DNA from: Theristus sp. LFF4_11
Lineage: Eukaryota; Nematoda; Chromadorea; Monhysterida; Xyalidae
NCBI GenBank assembly: GCA_030248135.1
Contig: JASANC010004863.1
Location: 48,833 to 112,832, forward strand
Direction of reading: 5' to 3'
Length of the DNA stretch: 64,000 nt
Shown here: positions 11,201 through 21,400 of the stretch, in pieces
Numbering within the stretch: position 1 is the first letter of the stretch
How the letters are laid out: every line of letters starts with the position of its first letter
The notes under the pieces: model-generated
Database searches by the model: none
What the model was told of the DNA's origin: nothing
Seen by the model: only the letters and a program-made list of their open reading frames with translations
Program-made: the position numbers and the translations under genes

Positions 11201-14200
11201 CACGAGTTCCTGCACGCGTTGGGCATCTTCCACGAGCACTCGCGCACCGACAACGCGCAGCACATCACGCTGTTCACGGAGAACATCCTCGACTACGGCG
11301 TCTCGCAGTTTCGCAATTGCGCCACGGAGGGCTGCGACCTCGTTGGGCCGTACGACCTGGGATCCGTGATGCACTACGCACGGGTGCGGATGGGTTGGGA
11401 CTGGTTTTGGGAATGGTTGGGAATTAGGACTCTTTTTTAAGAATGGATTGGCATTGGGACTGGTTTTGAGAATGGTTTGGCATTGGGATTGCTTTGGGAC
11501 TGGTGTGGCACTGGTTTAATTACTCTTCTCGTTACAAAAATCATCACCACAACAAAGATTGAACCATCTGGACGCCGATACCAACCATACTCGGTCGCCC
11601 GCCGGGTTTTCTTCCGGAATCGGTGTCGTTTCGCGTGTTTTCAATCGCTGAAATTGGCATTTCAGTTCTTTTTATTTTATTTTCAGAGCGGCTTTGCGAA
11701 AGACAACGATCGCGGCGCGTTCACGACGAAAGACGCGTCGCTCGCAGACACGCCCGGCATGACCGCCGATCTGTCGTTCCTCGATTTGAAACGCGTCAAT
11801 TTGGCCTATTGCAGTGGTATTATTTTGAGCGTTTCAGAAAGTTTTTTTTTCGTACAAGAGCTTCACGCGCTCCGAGAAAGGCCCCCACACGACGACGGCG
11901 CGCCTCAAATTTGAACCGCCGCGCATTCGAGTAATCGTTTTCCGATGTGCCTAGCCTGCAAACGTATTGAGTCTCGAAGCAAAGGCAACGATAATGCACG
12001 TGTCGCTTTCTCATGGTGTCCTGAAAGACAACTGATTTCAATCAAGTTGCATTTCTTTATCATTTGTCTGAAGATTGGTCATTTTATTTCCGCAACAATC
12101 CAAGCACCCTCGTGGCCTGGTGGTAGAGCGTTGGACTATTACCAGTGCGTTCGGGGAATCGAGCCCCGTCGAGGGGTGTATAGGCACTTAATGACAGAGA
12201 AAACTCGACGGCGTTGTTGTACGCTTCTCTGGGTTGATTAGCCCTGGCTAAACACATCGCTTAAAAATTCCAACAAAACAAAACAAATAAAGTGTGTCGC
12301 TCTCAAAAACACACTGGCAACACTGGCATTAACGCATGCATGTGGAATTTTTGGTTGCCCTTTCGGCCAGTGTGTTTGTTCTCTTCTGCCAAACAGATGG
12401 TGAAGTCAGGATTCCATTGTTCATCGTGCGACAGAAATCAAGATTTCGACATTGACAGAAACAATCTACAGTATACTCTCGCAGGCATCTGTGCGAACGA
12501 CAACGCGTGCGGTCCGGTCGGCTACCGTAATCCGGCCTCGTGCCAGAAGTGCATTTGTCCGGCGGGCAATGGCGACGACGGCACCTGCAATGATCCGGTG
12601 CTCGGTTCGGTCTTGGTTTTTTACAAATTTATTTACCAGTACACTGAACTTCTGAATAGTTAGCATTTCAATGTTGACCTTTTTTCAATCTAAAATCCAT
12701 ATTGTGAGTTTCGTGGCTGGTCGGATCACATTGAACAGTCACGCATCATTAATGTTACAAAAGTGAGACTAGAACGCTTATTGTTGCCGATTATGCAGAG
12801 CGCGTGTGCGGCGGTCAATTGGTGGCGACGGCCGAATGGAAGGAATGGACGGTGAAGCGGAGCCGGAACGCGCCGAACGCAGATGACTGTGTCGTCGCGA
12901 TCAAGGTCGTTTGCAAACGCTCGTTTGGTTTTATGTATTTTGCAATTCCATCCAGTATCCAAGCTTTTCGGTACATGTAGGTATCATGTAATGCTACGGG
13001 CCACTATAGATATTAAAAAAGAAATATACGTTCATTGAGAAAAACAGGTGAGAAATAACTGAATGTGAACATTTCCAGATAGGTATTGTGGATTTATTCA
13101 AACGTGTCCGGGCTAAAATGACGTCATTTGCTTTGAAAATGCCCGTTTGTCAAAGTACAGGCACTAAAATGTCAGTTTGGTGTGACTGTTTCGACATTCA
13201 CCATTTGTTTACGATAAGAAATCGGCTAAACGGAAAGCCTGGTTTGCTTTGAACGGCATGCGCATGTTTGGCGGCACATGACGTCATTTCAGTGGGACAC
13301 GTTTAAAAAGATATGTCATACAATGATATATTTTTCGTCAGTTTGAATTGTGTTCTCAATATTTTGATCAAGATAACGGGACAAAACAACTTAGAATCCA
13401 AGCGGTGGCAAGGTGGAATTCAAGGTCGATGGTCTGTCGTTGTACGACGATGGCGGATCATCGCGTTGTCTGTATGAAAGCATCGAAGTTCGCACCGAGA
13501 AATTCGCACTGGCTGCCCCGGTGTACGTGTTTTTTATTGTTTTTTTTGTCGCTAATTGTGTAAGAGTTGCAAAATATTCAAGATTCTTAAAAATTGGAGA
13601 CATTTGATATTCGTTCTTTTACGCTTTTTTGATCCGTTGCAGTTCTTTCGGGCTTCTGTGGAGCCGCTTGAGACAAATTCAAAAAAAAAACTCAAACAGA
13701 TACTTCTTTTCATCAGCTACTGCGGTGATATCGGCACGAAAAACTGGGTGTCCGTATTCGACCGCTTGATGGTGTTCTACCGGGTACGCCACAATTTCGA
13801 CGGCACCAAAACATTCTACTATCGTGCGATTTCGGACACCGGTACGTCACGCACACTGCATATAACTGCTTTGAATTGTTATTGTGTGTCTAGTTTTCCG
13901 TCGTGTGTGCATGTGAACATAAAAACACACACAACACAATCAATATTCAGATGCGACCACACCCACGAAAACGACATCAACGACGACGACGACGACGACG
14001 ACGACGACAACAACAAGAGCTCCAATAACGGCTCCGTCTGGTACATATGCAATTTCGTTTTGTCATTTTGCCGAATGGTGTGTCACTTTGGGTAACTTTG
14101 TGACACAAAGTTTGTGACACTTTAACTGCTTTGCGTTTGTGTGTTGCTCTGCGACCCTGACACACGCAAACACAAAAAAACAAGAACGCAGTCAGCAAAC

Positions 14201-15302
14201 AGTGCGCACTGAATGTTTTGCGGAGTATTAATTGAAAAGCGATTTCACGACGTTTTTTCGTTTATTCTGGAAGAATTCTGTGCGGTTCAACCTTGGGGAA
14301 ACGGTGGTCAACAACAGTTCGTACAAAGTTTCCGTACAAACAACCCGAGACACCAAGAATACCGTAAAGTCTTGCATATAAGGTCTCCTTACATAAATTT
14401 GAACATCAAAAATTTCTGAAAAAAGTGGAATTTTGTGTGACAGCCTTATAAGTGGGAGGAAGTCTTATAAAGCGAAAATTAGGAAGTCCGGGTCTTATAA
14501 ACGGAGTGAAGTTTCGAACAAATCAAAATTTTGAATTTTTTTGGTTTCCCGCCGTGTGACACTCCGCCCACTTTTGGGTGGGGGTCTTATAAGTGGGAGG
14601 AACCTTATATGCAAGACTTTACGGTATCAGTAATCTGACGCGATGTTATGGCAAGAAAAACTCCGTGCAGGTGCCTGTCCGGCCGGCTTCTTCCACTGTC
14701 CGAACGGCATCCGCACGACCGTCTACTGCGACACGGCCATGTGCGTCGGCAGCAACTGCATCAACAACCAGTGGCTGTGCGACGGCTGGGACGACTGCGT
14801 CGGCACGCCCGCCCTCGACGAACAGCAATACTCGATTCGTAGGCTCTTTTTCGCTCGATATACATTTGCTGAATTGATGAGCACAAAGCACGGGCGAAAC
14901 TGGGCAAATTTTGGTCAAAATGTTACAGTGACACAAATTTTCAGAGCAGAGTAGTGGTAGAAATTTAGTGGTGTGGTAGTAAAGTGAAACAAATGTTTTA
15001 CTCTTTAACTTTGTTTGGGTCAAAAAAATGGATTTCGGTTGAAAAGCCTCAACATTTTTCAGCCGTTTTTTCTGTTCTCCTCATTCTGGAATTACGTGTT
15101 TTCACTCATCATTCGGTGCCACCCTGTACACATGCGCATTGTTGCCAGTTTTCCTTCTGTTTTCACCAGTTCTCTCTGCTTGTCTGCAGCGTGCGCTGAC
15201 GGTTTCTTTCGATGCACGTCCAGTTGCCAGTGTTTGCCGACGCCATTCAAATGCGATGGAGTGCCCGACTGTCCTGCCGGCGAAGACGAGAGAAATTGCT
15301 GA
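3489..15302 (+). CDS. Secreted astacin (M12A) zinc metalloprotease with EGF-like, CUB, Thr-rich linker and two LDLa modules
   Basis: Predicted extracellular zinc endopeptidase of 654 aa. Exons: 3489-3611, 4011-4172, 4464-4572, 5141-5345, 6051-6188, 11078-11144, 11186-11383, 11687-11816, 12485-12604, 12799-12905, 13413-13522, 13717-13841, 13951-14040, 14671-14838, 15190-15302. All phases join. Order: signal peptide (VVVVLVLVSLIAIAKA); basic propeptide with a GQ/RG-rich tract (exon 4); astacin domain beginning FWDRNEPIYVAL; zinc motif HEFLHALGIFHEHSR with catalytic Glu (exon 7); Met-turn SVMHY; EGF-like exon with CQKCICP; CUB starting CGGQLVATAEW; Thr-rich linker from (ACG)n; LDLa-like module; second LDLa ending CPAGEDERNC. 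Introns hold MITEs, a Merlin relic and a SINE. Exon 6 is the least certain: it fits by phase and splice sites but not by a strong motif. Nematode NAS and tolloid-like proteases are the nearest architectures known to me. Confidence 0.88.
5388..5577. mobile_element. Short MITE of the CAGTCGAACTC family
   Basis: A 190-bp element with ends CAGTCGAACTC and GAGTTCGACTG, in the intron after astacin exon 4. The subterminal block CCAATCAGCTGATT is shared with the 168-958 and 6213-6377 copies. TA is present on the right flank only; the left flank has decayed to TG. Confidence 0.75.
6213..6377. mobile_element. Short MITE of the CAGTCGAACTC family, TA duplication
   Basis: A 165-bp copy with ends CAGTTGAACTC and GAGTTCCACTG, flanked by TA on both sides. 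The subterminal block AATCAGCTGA is present on both arms. It lies 25 bp downstream of astacin exon 5. Confidence 0.8.
6700..8310. repeat. Composite foldback repeat (CTTCTGGCCC family)
   Basis: The block around 6865-7015 (CGGCTATTACATTTGCGTGA through GCGTGAATTGTATGTTACG) is directly duplicated at about 7033-7200. Parts of both recur in inverted orientation at 7985-8300. Each arm ends with CTTCTGGCCCGAGTTAAAAAAA and AGTTTAT. A detached fragment lies at 8615-8668. The interior has a smaller inverted repeat (7483-7557; AGTTCGAA / TTCGAACT). No ORF of note. Confidence 0.7.
9340..9900 (-). pseudogene. Merlin / ISXO2-like transposase relic
   Basis: The minus strand carries the C-terminal part of an ISXO2-like DDE transposase. 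It reads MNHRVNFVDQ, then HTRTIEATWGDIKPQL, then YLYQYMFRRAH. This matches the family pattern of an Asn-His-containing block, H-T-x-x-I-E-x-x-W and a terminal Y-x-x-x-x-x-R. The N-terminal part is out of frame near 9750-9890, and the first catalytic Asp regions are not recognisable. It is a dead fragment within the large astacin intron. Confidence 0.7.
9960..10540. repeat. Tandem/higher-order repeat, GAGAAATTGCCCACAGCAGCC units
   Basis: At least five units of roughly 90-115 bp share GAGAAAT(A)TTG(C)CCACAGCAGCC, GGGGGTCTGT, AGCAAAAA and TTGTTGTTGAATTGAGTTTGATCCA. Units alternate in two subtypes, so a higher-order period of about 290 bp appears (compare 9985-10170 with 10270-10460). The open frames across this block come from the repeat and do not look like a gene. 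Confidence 0.85.
12106..12295 (+). mobile_element. tRNA-derived SINE, copy 1
   Basis: The 5' part reads like a tRNA: a D-arm/box A region GTGGCCTGGTGGTAGAGCG, then a T-arm CGGGG-AATCGAG-CCCCG that serves as box B. An unrelated body (AAAACTCGACGG, TACGCTTCTCTGGGTT) and an A-rich tail with AACAAAACAAAAC follow. A truncated second copy lies at about 24150-24310. It sits in the astacin intron between exons 8 and 9. Confidence 0.75.
13084..13321. mobile_element. MITE family B copy 2
   Basis: Second copy of the repeat described at 2153-2388, in the astacin intron before exon 11. Both TGACGTCA-containing arms are preserved. Confidence 0.8.
14362..14624. mobile_element. MITE family C copy 2, TA duplication
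   Basis: A 263-bp copy closely matching 2396-2657, with the same CCGTAAAGTCTTGCATATAAGG ends and TA on both flanks. It ends only 46 bp before astacin exon 14. Confidence 0.85.
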
Positions 15303-15584
15303 ACTAAAAAATTCACGAAGTTCATGATTAATGGAGACCAGCCGCTGGAAAAGAAAACTTGCAAAGAATTTTATTCCAATACATACATATGTGATCCAAT
15401 AATAATGCTTCATTTGTATCAAATTGTATTTTTTTTTGTCGAAGGCAAAATCTAATGATGCCACGTTACCATCATTACCGTATGTTTTATGCGCACACAA
15501 AAGATTTCATGTTTTTTTCACGGACTGCTTGTCTCGTTGTCACACTCTCACGAGTTATATGCGCGGTGGGACAATAATGGCCGA

Positions 15585-15720
15585 CACTAAGGGTGCGGGG
15601 TCAACTCCGGCCAACGCATTTCTGGCCCACACATTAGCGTCCCGACATTTCCGGCCCGCCCAGTAATCAGTGCTTCCTTCGCTGTTTTTCGTTACGGACA
15701 ACGAAAATGAACGAAACTAC
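15585..15720. repeat. GGCC minisatellite element, short copy
   Basis: It contains GCGGGGTCAACTCCGGCC, then imperfect units of CATTTCCGGCCC and CATTAGCGTCCCGA, then the tail AATCAGTGCTTCCTTCGCTG. The same head, unit and tail organisation occurs at 48640-48860 and, inverted, around 49540-49740. Confidence 0.75.
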
Positions 15721-16097
15721 ACACTAAACTGTACTCCCCAGTCCCTTGTAATCGTCGTTGATGTTAAAATGTATTTGTGAAATCTTTTCGTTGAACCAAA
15801 TCCTAAAAACAAGCCGCTTCGAACGACAGGGAATGGAAAATGTGGAAGACACGTTTACCTTGCTTACTCCTTCCCTCTTATTCCAAACTTTCTACGGTAT
15901 CATGTCGTCAGCGATATTACGGCAGGAAGCAAAAGGTCTCGTTCTTTTTCATCTGTTTGCGGGATAGGAATTTCTTCATTGAAAGAAGCGTTTGGATTTG
16001 CATTATTGACACATTTAGTGTATGTAATACAATACAATATAGCAATACAACAGTGTGCGAGCACAATATTACACGATTGACACAACGTTATTCCAGG

Positions 16098-16558
16098 TGT
16101 TCCACAAATGGACGGATACGCCAAACAAGGTCGCCGCCAAACGCAACGCGCCAAACATCAACAATCGAAACCGAACTCTCAACGCTGCTCGTTGGTGGCC
16201 CGAGTTTGGTGAGCACGCGTCCCGTCCCGGTGCCGTCGTCTGAATTTTCTTCACCAAATGAGCGTTTTTCAGGGCCAGCCACTCGTCCAGTTGTCGAGTG
16301 CGCTCAGCGCCGCTGAGAAGCTGCTCGAAAAGAATGTGCGCGAGGAAAAGCTCGAACAGAGGTGCAAGCAGTTCGTGTGTGTTCATGTTGGACGTGTTCA
16401 CGTTGGTGGCATTCGCGTGCGGCAACGTTGTCGCCATTTTGTTGTTCGTCTTTGGACTTTTCTTTTTTCGATCTCAATTTCTCACTATAAAAAAACTACG
16501 TGTCTGCTGCTGGACAAAATCTCTGGGTTTTTCTTTCTTGCGCTTTGGACAGATGTAA
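16098..16558. other. Unresolved coding-like island
   Basis: A GC-richer block that looks coding, but I cannot fix its strand. On the plus strand there are good splice signals (TTCCAG at 16097; GTGAGC at 16209; TTTTCAG at 16272). Joining ATG 16108-16208 to 16273-16558 gives a 128-aa basic protein with one membrane segment near VAFACGNVVAILLFVFGLFFF. Another plus frame across the same junction reads LVQLSSALSAAEKLLEK and is also open. On the minus strand an uninterrupted 122-codon ORF (16437-16069) starts in a good context (AAAATGGCG). It lies between the convergent astacin and nucleobindin genes. Confidence 0.3.
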
Positions 16559-18344
16559 AAATTTTGACGAAGAAAGGTGGCACCAAATCTGTGTGTGATA
16601 CTGCTGGCTTTGAAAATAAAATTTGTATGAACAATCAATGTTTGACCGTTGACGCACAGTAATGACAAAAACCAACATTAGTTTCAAACAAACATACAGG
16701 CACACTGCACACACACACACGATGGGATATTTCTCTGTGCGTGCTCTGTTTGCTGGTGTGTTTGTCAGTGACCTGTGGAACATCGAACTCAAAAGCAAGT
16801 TCCCAAGAAGACGCAAACTAATATTTGCACTGTTTCTTTAAACCTGCCACGTTTTTAGCAAATACCGAGCCCGCGAAAGAAGAACGAACAAGCTCGGTTG
16901 GGAAAGAAGTCATAAATGGAGTCTTTGATTCCAACCAAATCTGATCCCAGTTCATTCTTTGCAGCCGAAACTTTTGTCTGCTCTGGTTTACGCGAAAAAA
17001 GTGACAGGTCTAAACAAACATACCGTATATGAGAATAAATAGACCACAGAAACCAGCATCACAATTGCAGATCAACTTGATATCGCAAAAAATCCTATCA
17101 TCAGCAAAAAACGTTGAGATGGAAAAAAACAAAAATCAATGTCAACATTTAGCGAATAGCTCCATGAAAAAAGTAGAAAAAACAAAAGTATCTCAGTCAC
17201 AAAAAGGTAGAAAATACAGATGGCCTGTGAAAAATTGTTCGCCCATCTCCACCAACATCAACTGGCTACCACCAAAAACCAAATTACCAAACCAGCTGAG
17301 CAACGAACACAAAAGCACACAACTACGCTAAATCGGCCGTGTAACAAATGGCGAAATTTGCCAACTTTTAATGTGAAATTAGAAATGTATAAATTTTCCA
17401 TGCTGAAGGTGAAACAACAAGGAAAGTAGCGAGAATGTTCTGCAGAACAATTTTGTTCATGAAAGCACGCTGTAAACGCATGAAAAAAGTATGTGAGGAA
17501 GTAGAAACGTCCAGCAAAAAAGTTCTAATGAACAAACATCATTCAAAAACCATAAACTGTAAAACGAAAAGGTTAAGCCGAGTGATTCACAACATTTTTG
17601 GCGTTGATTGCTCACCAAAGCCTTGAAATGTGGTATCACAAGTGTTATCTTCGCAATAAAACTGCTGCCCGACGGCACAGTTACAAACAGAATACAGTAC
17701 CTAAAAGCTTGAAGACAAAGAGAAACACTAAGTATACATGCTGTACTGAGCCACAAAGAAAGAAAAAACAACACGAAAATATCATGTCATCGAAATAAAC
17801 AAAATGCAGTTTGATACGCGCGAATGTTTGATTAAAACACCATACTGTTTTGATCTTCGGTATTTCGTGTAAGAACATGCAAAAAAGATAAAAGTGTCAA
17901 ATCATCACATTGCGGTGTTACCACGTATACAAGAAGCAGACACACAAGCGAAAGAATAAGTAAATAGCTATCGCAACGAAAACATCAGGGCGTGGAAAAC
18001 TGCGGGTGGTTCAGTTCACATAACACATCTAAATCTTCTTCACAGTTAACGTTCACCCGATCATGTCGGAAGGGGTAGTTGTTCTAATCCACATTAACCA
18101 TTTTCACCCAAATTAAAAAAAAACTACCAGCTTGCGATGTAACTCAAAAAGAAAGAGCACAACAACACACAACATCGGTACAGGGTGTTTATTGGAACGT
18201 GTCACTCGGTCAAAACGTCACACATTTCGACCGTACGCTTGTTTTACTCTCGGTGTCAAAAAACACATCTAAGACGTTTCAAAAAATCCCAGTTTTTTTT
18301 CGAGTGACATATTCCGCATAGCCAGACAAAAGATCACAATAAGC

Positions 18345-18374
18345 TCAAGCATGTGGCGGCACATGTCCTTGCCC

Positions 18375-18414
<40 letters not shown>

Positions 18415-21400
18415 CCAGCATTATGACCAGGCGGCGGAGGCTGCTGACCGCCCTGCGGAGGCAACTGTCCCGCACCGTGAGGCGGCATTTGACCTGCATG
18501 CGGCGGTAACTGTGCCGCGCCATGCGGCGGCATCTGACCGCCATGCTGCGGCGGTAACTGTCCGGCGCCATGCGGCGGCATCTGACCGCCATGCTGCGGC
18601 GGTAACTGTGCCGCGCCATGCGGCGGCATCTGACCGCCATGCTGCGGCGGTAACTGTCCGGCGCCATGCGGCGGCATCTGATGGCCTTGACCGCCCATTT
18701 GTTGATGACCACCCGGCGGCGGTGGGTGACCGCCCTGTTGGCCCGCTTGCTGTTGCATGTGCGGCGGCATTTGCCCGCCGCCTTGCGCGAATTGGTCAGG
18801 GTGCGGGGGCTGAAAAAACAACAGACAAACATTGAGGAGACAACAACAACGCACGTCACCACGACTACCATGATACAGTGTGACCGGTATTTTCAAACAT
18901 TAAAACAACCAACTGTAAACTAACGTGAAAACAGGAAACGAAAAACAGACAAACAAGAAGTGCGGGATAAAAGGGCGGTAGTCGGTTAAAAAGGGTAAAA
19001 CATGCAGAACGTTCTATTTCAATCAACCGAATGCTACCCCACAGAGGCTCCCAAGCGGTGGAAGAACCCCCTCTCACGAGATGCTGCTGCTGGCCCACGT
19101 GACCAATCGGAGGCATTTGTTGACCACCCTGTTGCATCATGTGAGGCGGCGGGTGTTGAAACGGTTGCTGACCGTTATGGGCGGGCGCGGGCAGCCGCAC
19201 ACCGCTGCCCGACTGTTGCGGGCCTTGTTTTTGACCCGCTTGCGGCGGTGCTTGCTGCAGGTGCTGCGGAGGGGGCATTTGATGCATCGGCCCACCGCCC
19301 TGCTGGTGGTGGTATGGTGGCAGTTGACCCTGCGGGTGACCCTGGCCCTGCTGAATGTGCGGCGGTACCCCACCACCAGCCTGTTGGTGGTATGGTGGCG
19401 GTTGACCGTGTGAGCCTTGTTGCATGTGCGGCGGTACACCACCACCGTGAGGGGGCATCATGTGCGGCGGAGGTGGATGCTGCGGGAAACTGACGTTATT
19501 CTGGAAAATGGAAAACGGAAACTGCCGTTGTTGACCCTGGAAAAATGATGGTGAGGAGAGTAACACAAGAGTCACAAGAAAACGAAAAAAAAATACGAAC
19601 AAAAATGTCGTGCGAAATGTGTGGCATGCTGCTACATGCTGGAACATACCATGCAATCTAACAAACAAAGAGACGTAAACAAAGATCAAATAATTCGTGC
19701 AAACATGAAAAGCAAATGAGACCTGTAAAGTGCCCTGGGATAAAGAAATCGCGGCTGCAAGTGCCAGCATGGGATGACACCAATCTTCTTCCACCACAAT
19801 CTAGCACTTTTGCAAAACAACACAAACACACACAGTGACACAAAAACGCTGTCACATTTTGCAAGCGATGTGTGCCCGTATGCACGATCTGAAGACTAGA
19901 TGACGTTTCTGGCAAGATAAAACGCATCAGAAAATAACCAAAAGAATGTTTCCATGATATGTAGAGCGCACAGACGAATCATAAAGAAACAGGGTTAAAG
20001 CGGAAACACCATTTAGTTTTTCGTCCGTACGCACAAACGTCGTTCTAAATCCCGTACGCAAACTAATCGTGTCCGTAATGCATTAAGATAGCACACACGA
20101 CACGATTTCTAAATCGCGTGGCCATTTTTTACGTGTCGTGTCCGTGCGTACGCACAAAAAACTAATTGCTAAACGCGCCTTTAATGAATCTTCCCACCAT
20201 GCGCGCAAACCAACGTGATAATACAGGTGATCGAGAACTCGGAACTTCAAGAATAACCGAAACACCGGTTTCACTGAAGAACCGCGAAATGTCAATGGTA
20301 AGACATGACAAAATGAACCGACAACCAATCAAATGAAAAAACCAAAACAAATCGAAGAACCAAAACCACAACGGAATTATGACGGCCGCTCGCTCACAAT
20401 TTGATTCGGATGCACAGCGGCCTGCTGCTGCGGCACCTGAGGGGGCATGCCGCCCTGTTGCGGGTGGCCACCGGCGGCGGCGCCCTGCGGATGCGTCATC
20501 TGATCGTACGGCATCTCCCAGCCCATCTGTTGCGCGTACGCCTGCTCGAACGCTCGCAGCTCCTCCGGCGTGTACTGGTCGCCCTGCTTTAATGCGCAGT
20601 AGAGTGAACGCTTTTTTGGTGAATGGCACCGTTGGATTGGTCAGCCGCGAACATGCTGTGATCATGATAACGACAGTGCAAGTAATAGTTTTTGATTGAC
20701 AGTGCAAACGATAGTGATTTTTAAAAAACGGCATGTTTGATACCAATGTAAAGCGGCATTCATGAAGCAGTATTTAGTGACGCATAGCTATGCGACACTA
20801 AACACTGCTTCACGAATGCCCCATAACGGTGTCAACAAGTTCACCGGCAGTGAAAGTGAAAACGTTTTGTTCTTGGTTCAAACTTGCACCACATAGTTAA
20901 TGACAGGTGGGTGTGAGTATTATGTAACTGCTGCAATTACAGCGATAATTGTCATTGAATTCATAGTTATACTATACTAATGTTCTGGATCTCTCGCGTG
21001 AACGTCTTCACGAGGACCATGATACTTTTTTCTATTTTCCGAATTATCATTCTCCACAACCAACCTGCTGATCGAGCGTCTCCCAGCCCTGCTCATTCTG
21101 GAACTCCTGCGTCTGTGCGTCCTTCATGAATTCGTCCAACGAAACCATGCGATCCTTGTTCTTGTCCATCTCCTTCATCACGTGCTCACGCATTCGTTCC
21201 ATCTCTTCCTCGCTGGAAAAACAGAAGTTATACCTATTTATTAAAATCAATGAAAAACGTATAAAATTTACAAAATTGAGTGAACACAGTTCTGTTTGGG
21301 CCACAGGAATCCCGGCTCTATTCTGTCTCGCTTAGGGTTGCCACGAGACATGTCTCGTCTCGTCATTTGTCTCGCTCGGACCCATTTTTGCTGTATCGTG

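Larger units (their letters stand above)
15303..18344. other. Intergenic between convergent astacin and nucleobindin genes
   Basis: Astacin (+) and nucleobindin (-) converge here. A GGCC-type minisatellite element lies at about 15560-15720 and an ambiguous coding-like island at 16098-16560. The rest (16.9-18.2 kb) is AT-rich; its Lys/Asn/Gln-rich open frames lack splice logic or domain character. A reverse AATAAA near 18187-18195 fits the nucleobindin 3' end. Confidence 0.5.

Noticed and set aside
13977..14198. Poly-Arg minus ORF
   Set aside because: Antisense of the ACG run in astacin exon 13.
16990..17630. Lys/Asn/Gln-rich ORFs as a gene
   Set aside because: Composition matches AT-rich noncoding sequence; there is no domain, no splice structure and no frame continuity.
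18353..18835. Plus-strand 160-codon ORF rich in Ala, His and Arg opposite nucleobindin
   Set aside because: It is the antisense shadow of the last nucleobindin exon; its regularity comes from the 48-bp coding repeat.
19002..19493. Plus-strand 163-codon ORF
   Set aside because: Antisense of nucleobindin exon 10; no domain or splice support of its own.
20755..20820. Palindrome as a microRNA precursor
   Set aside because: The arms meet without a terminal loop, and mature strands could not be excised in the usual way.
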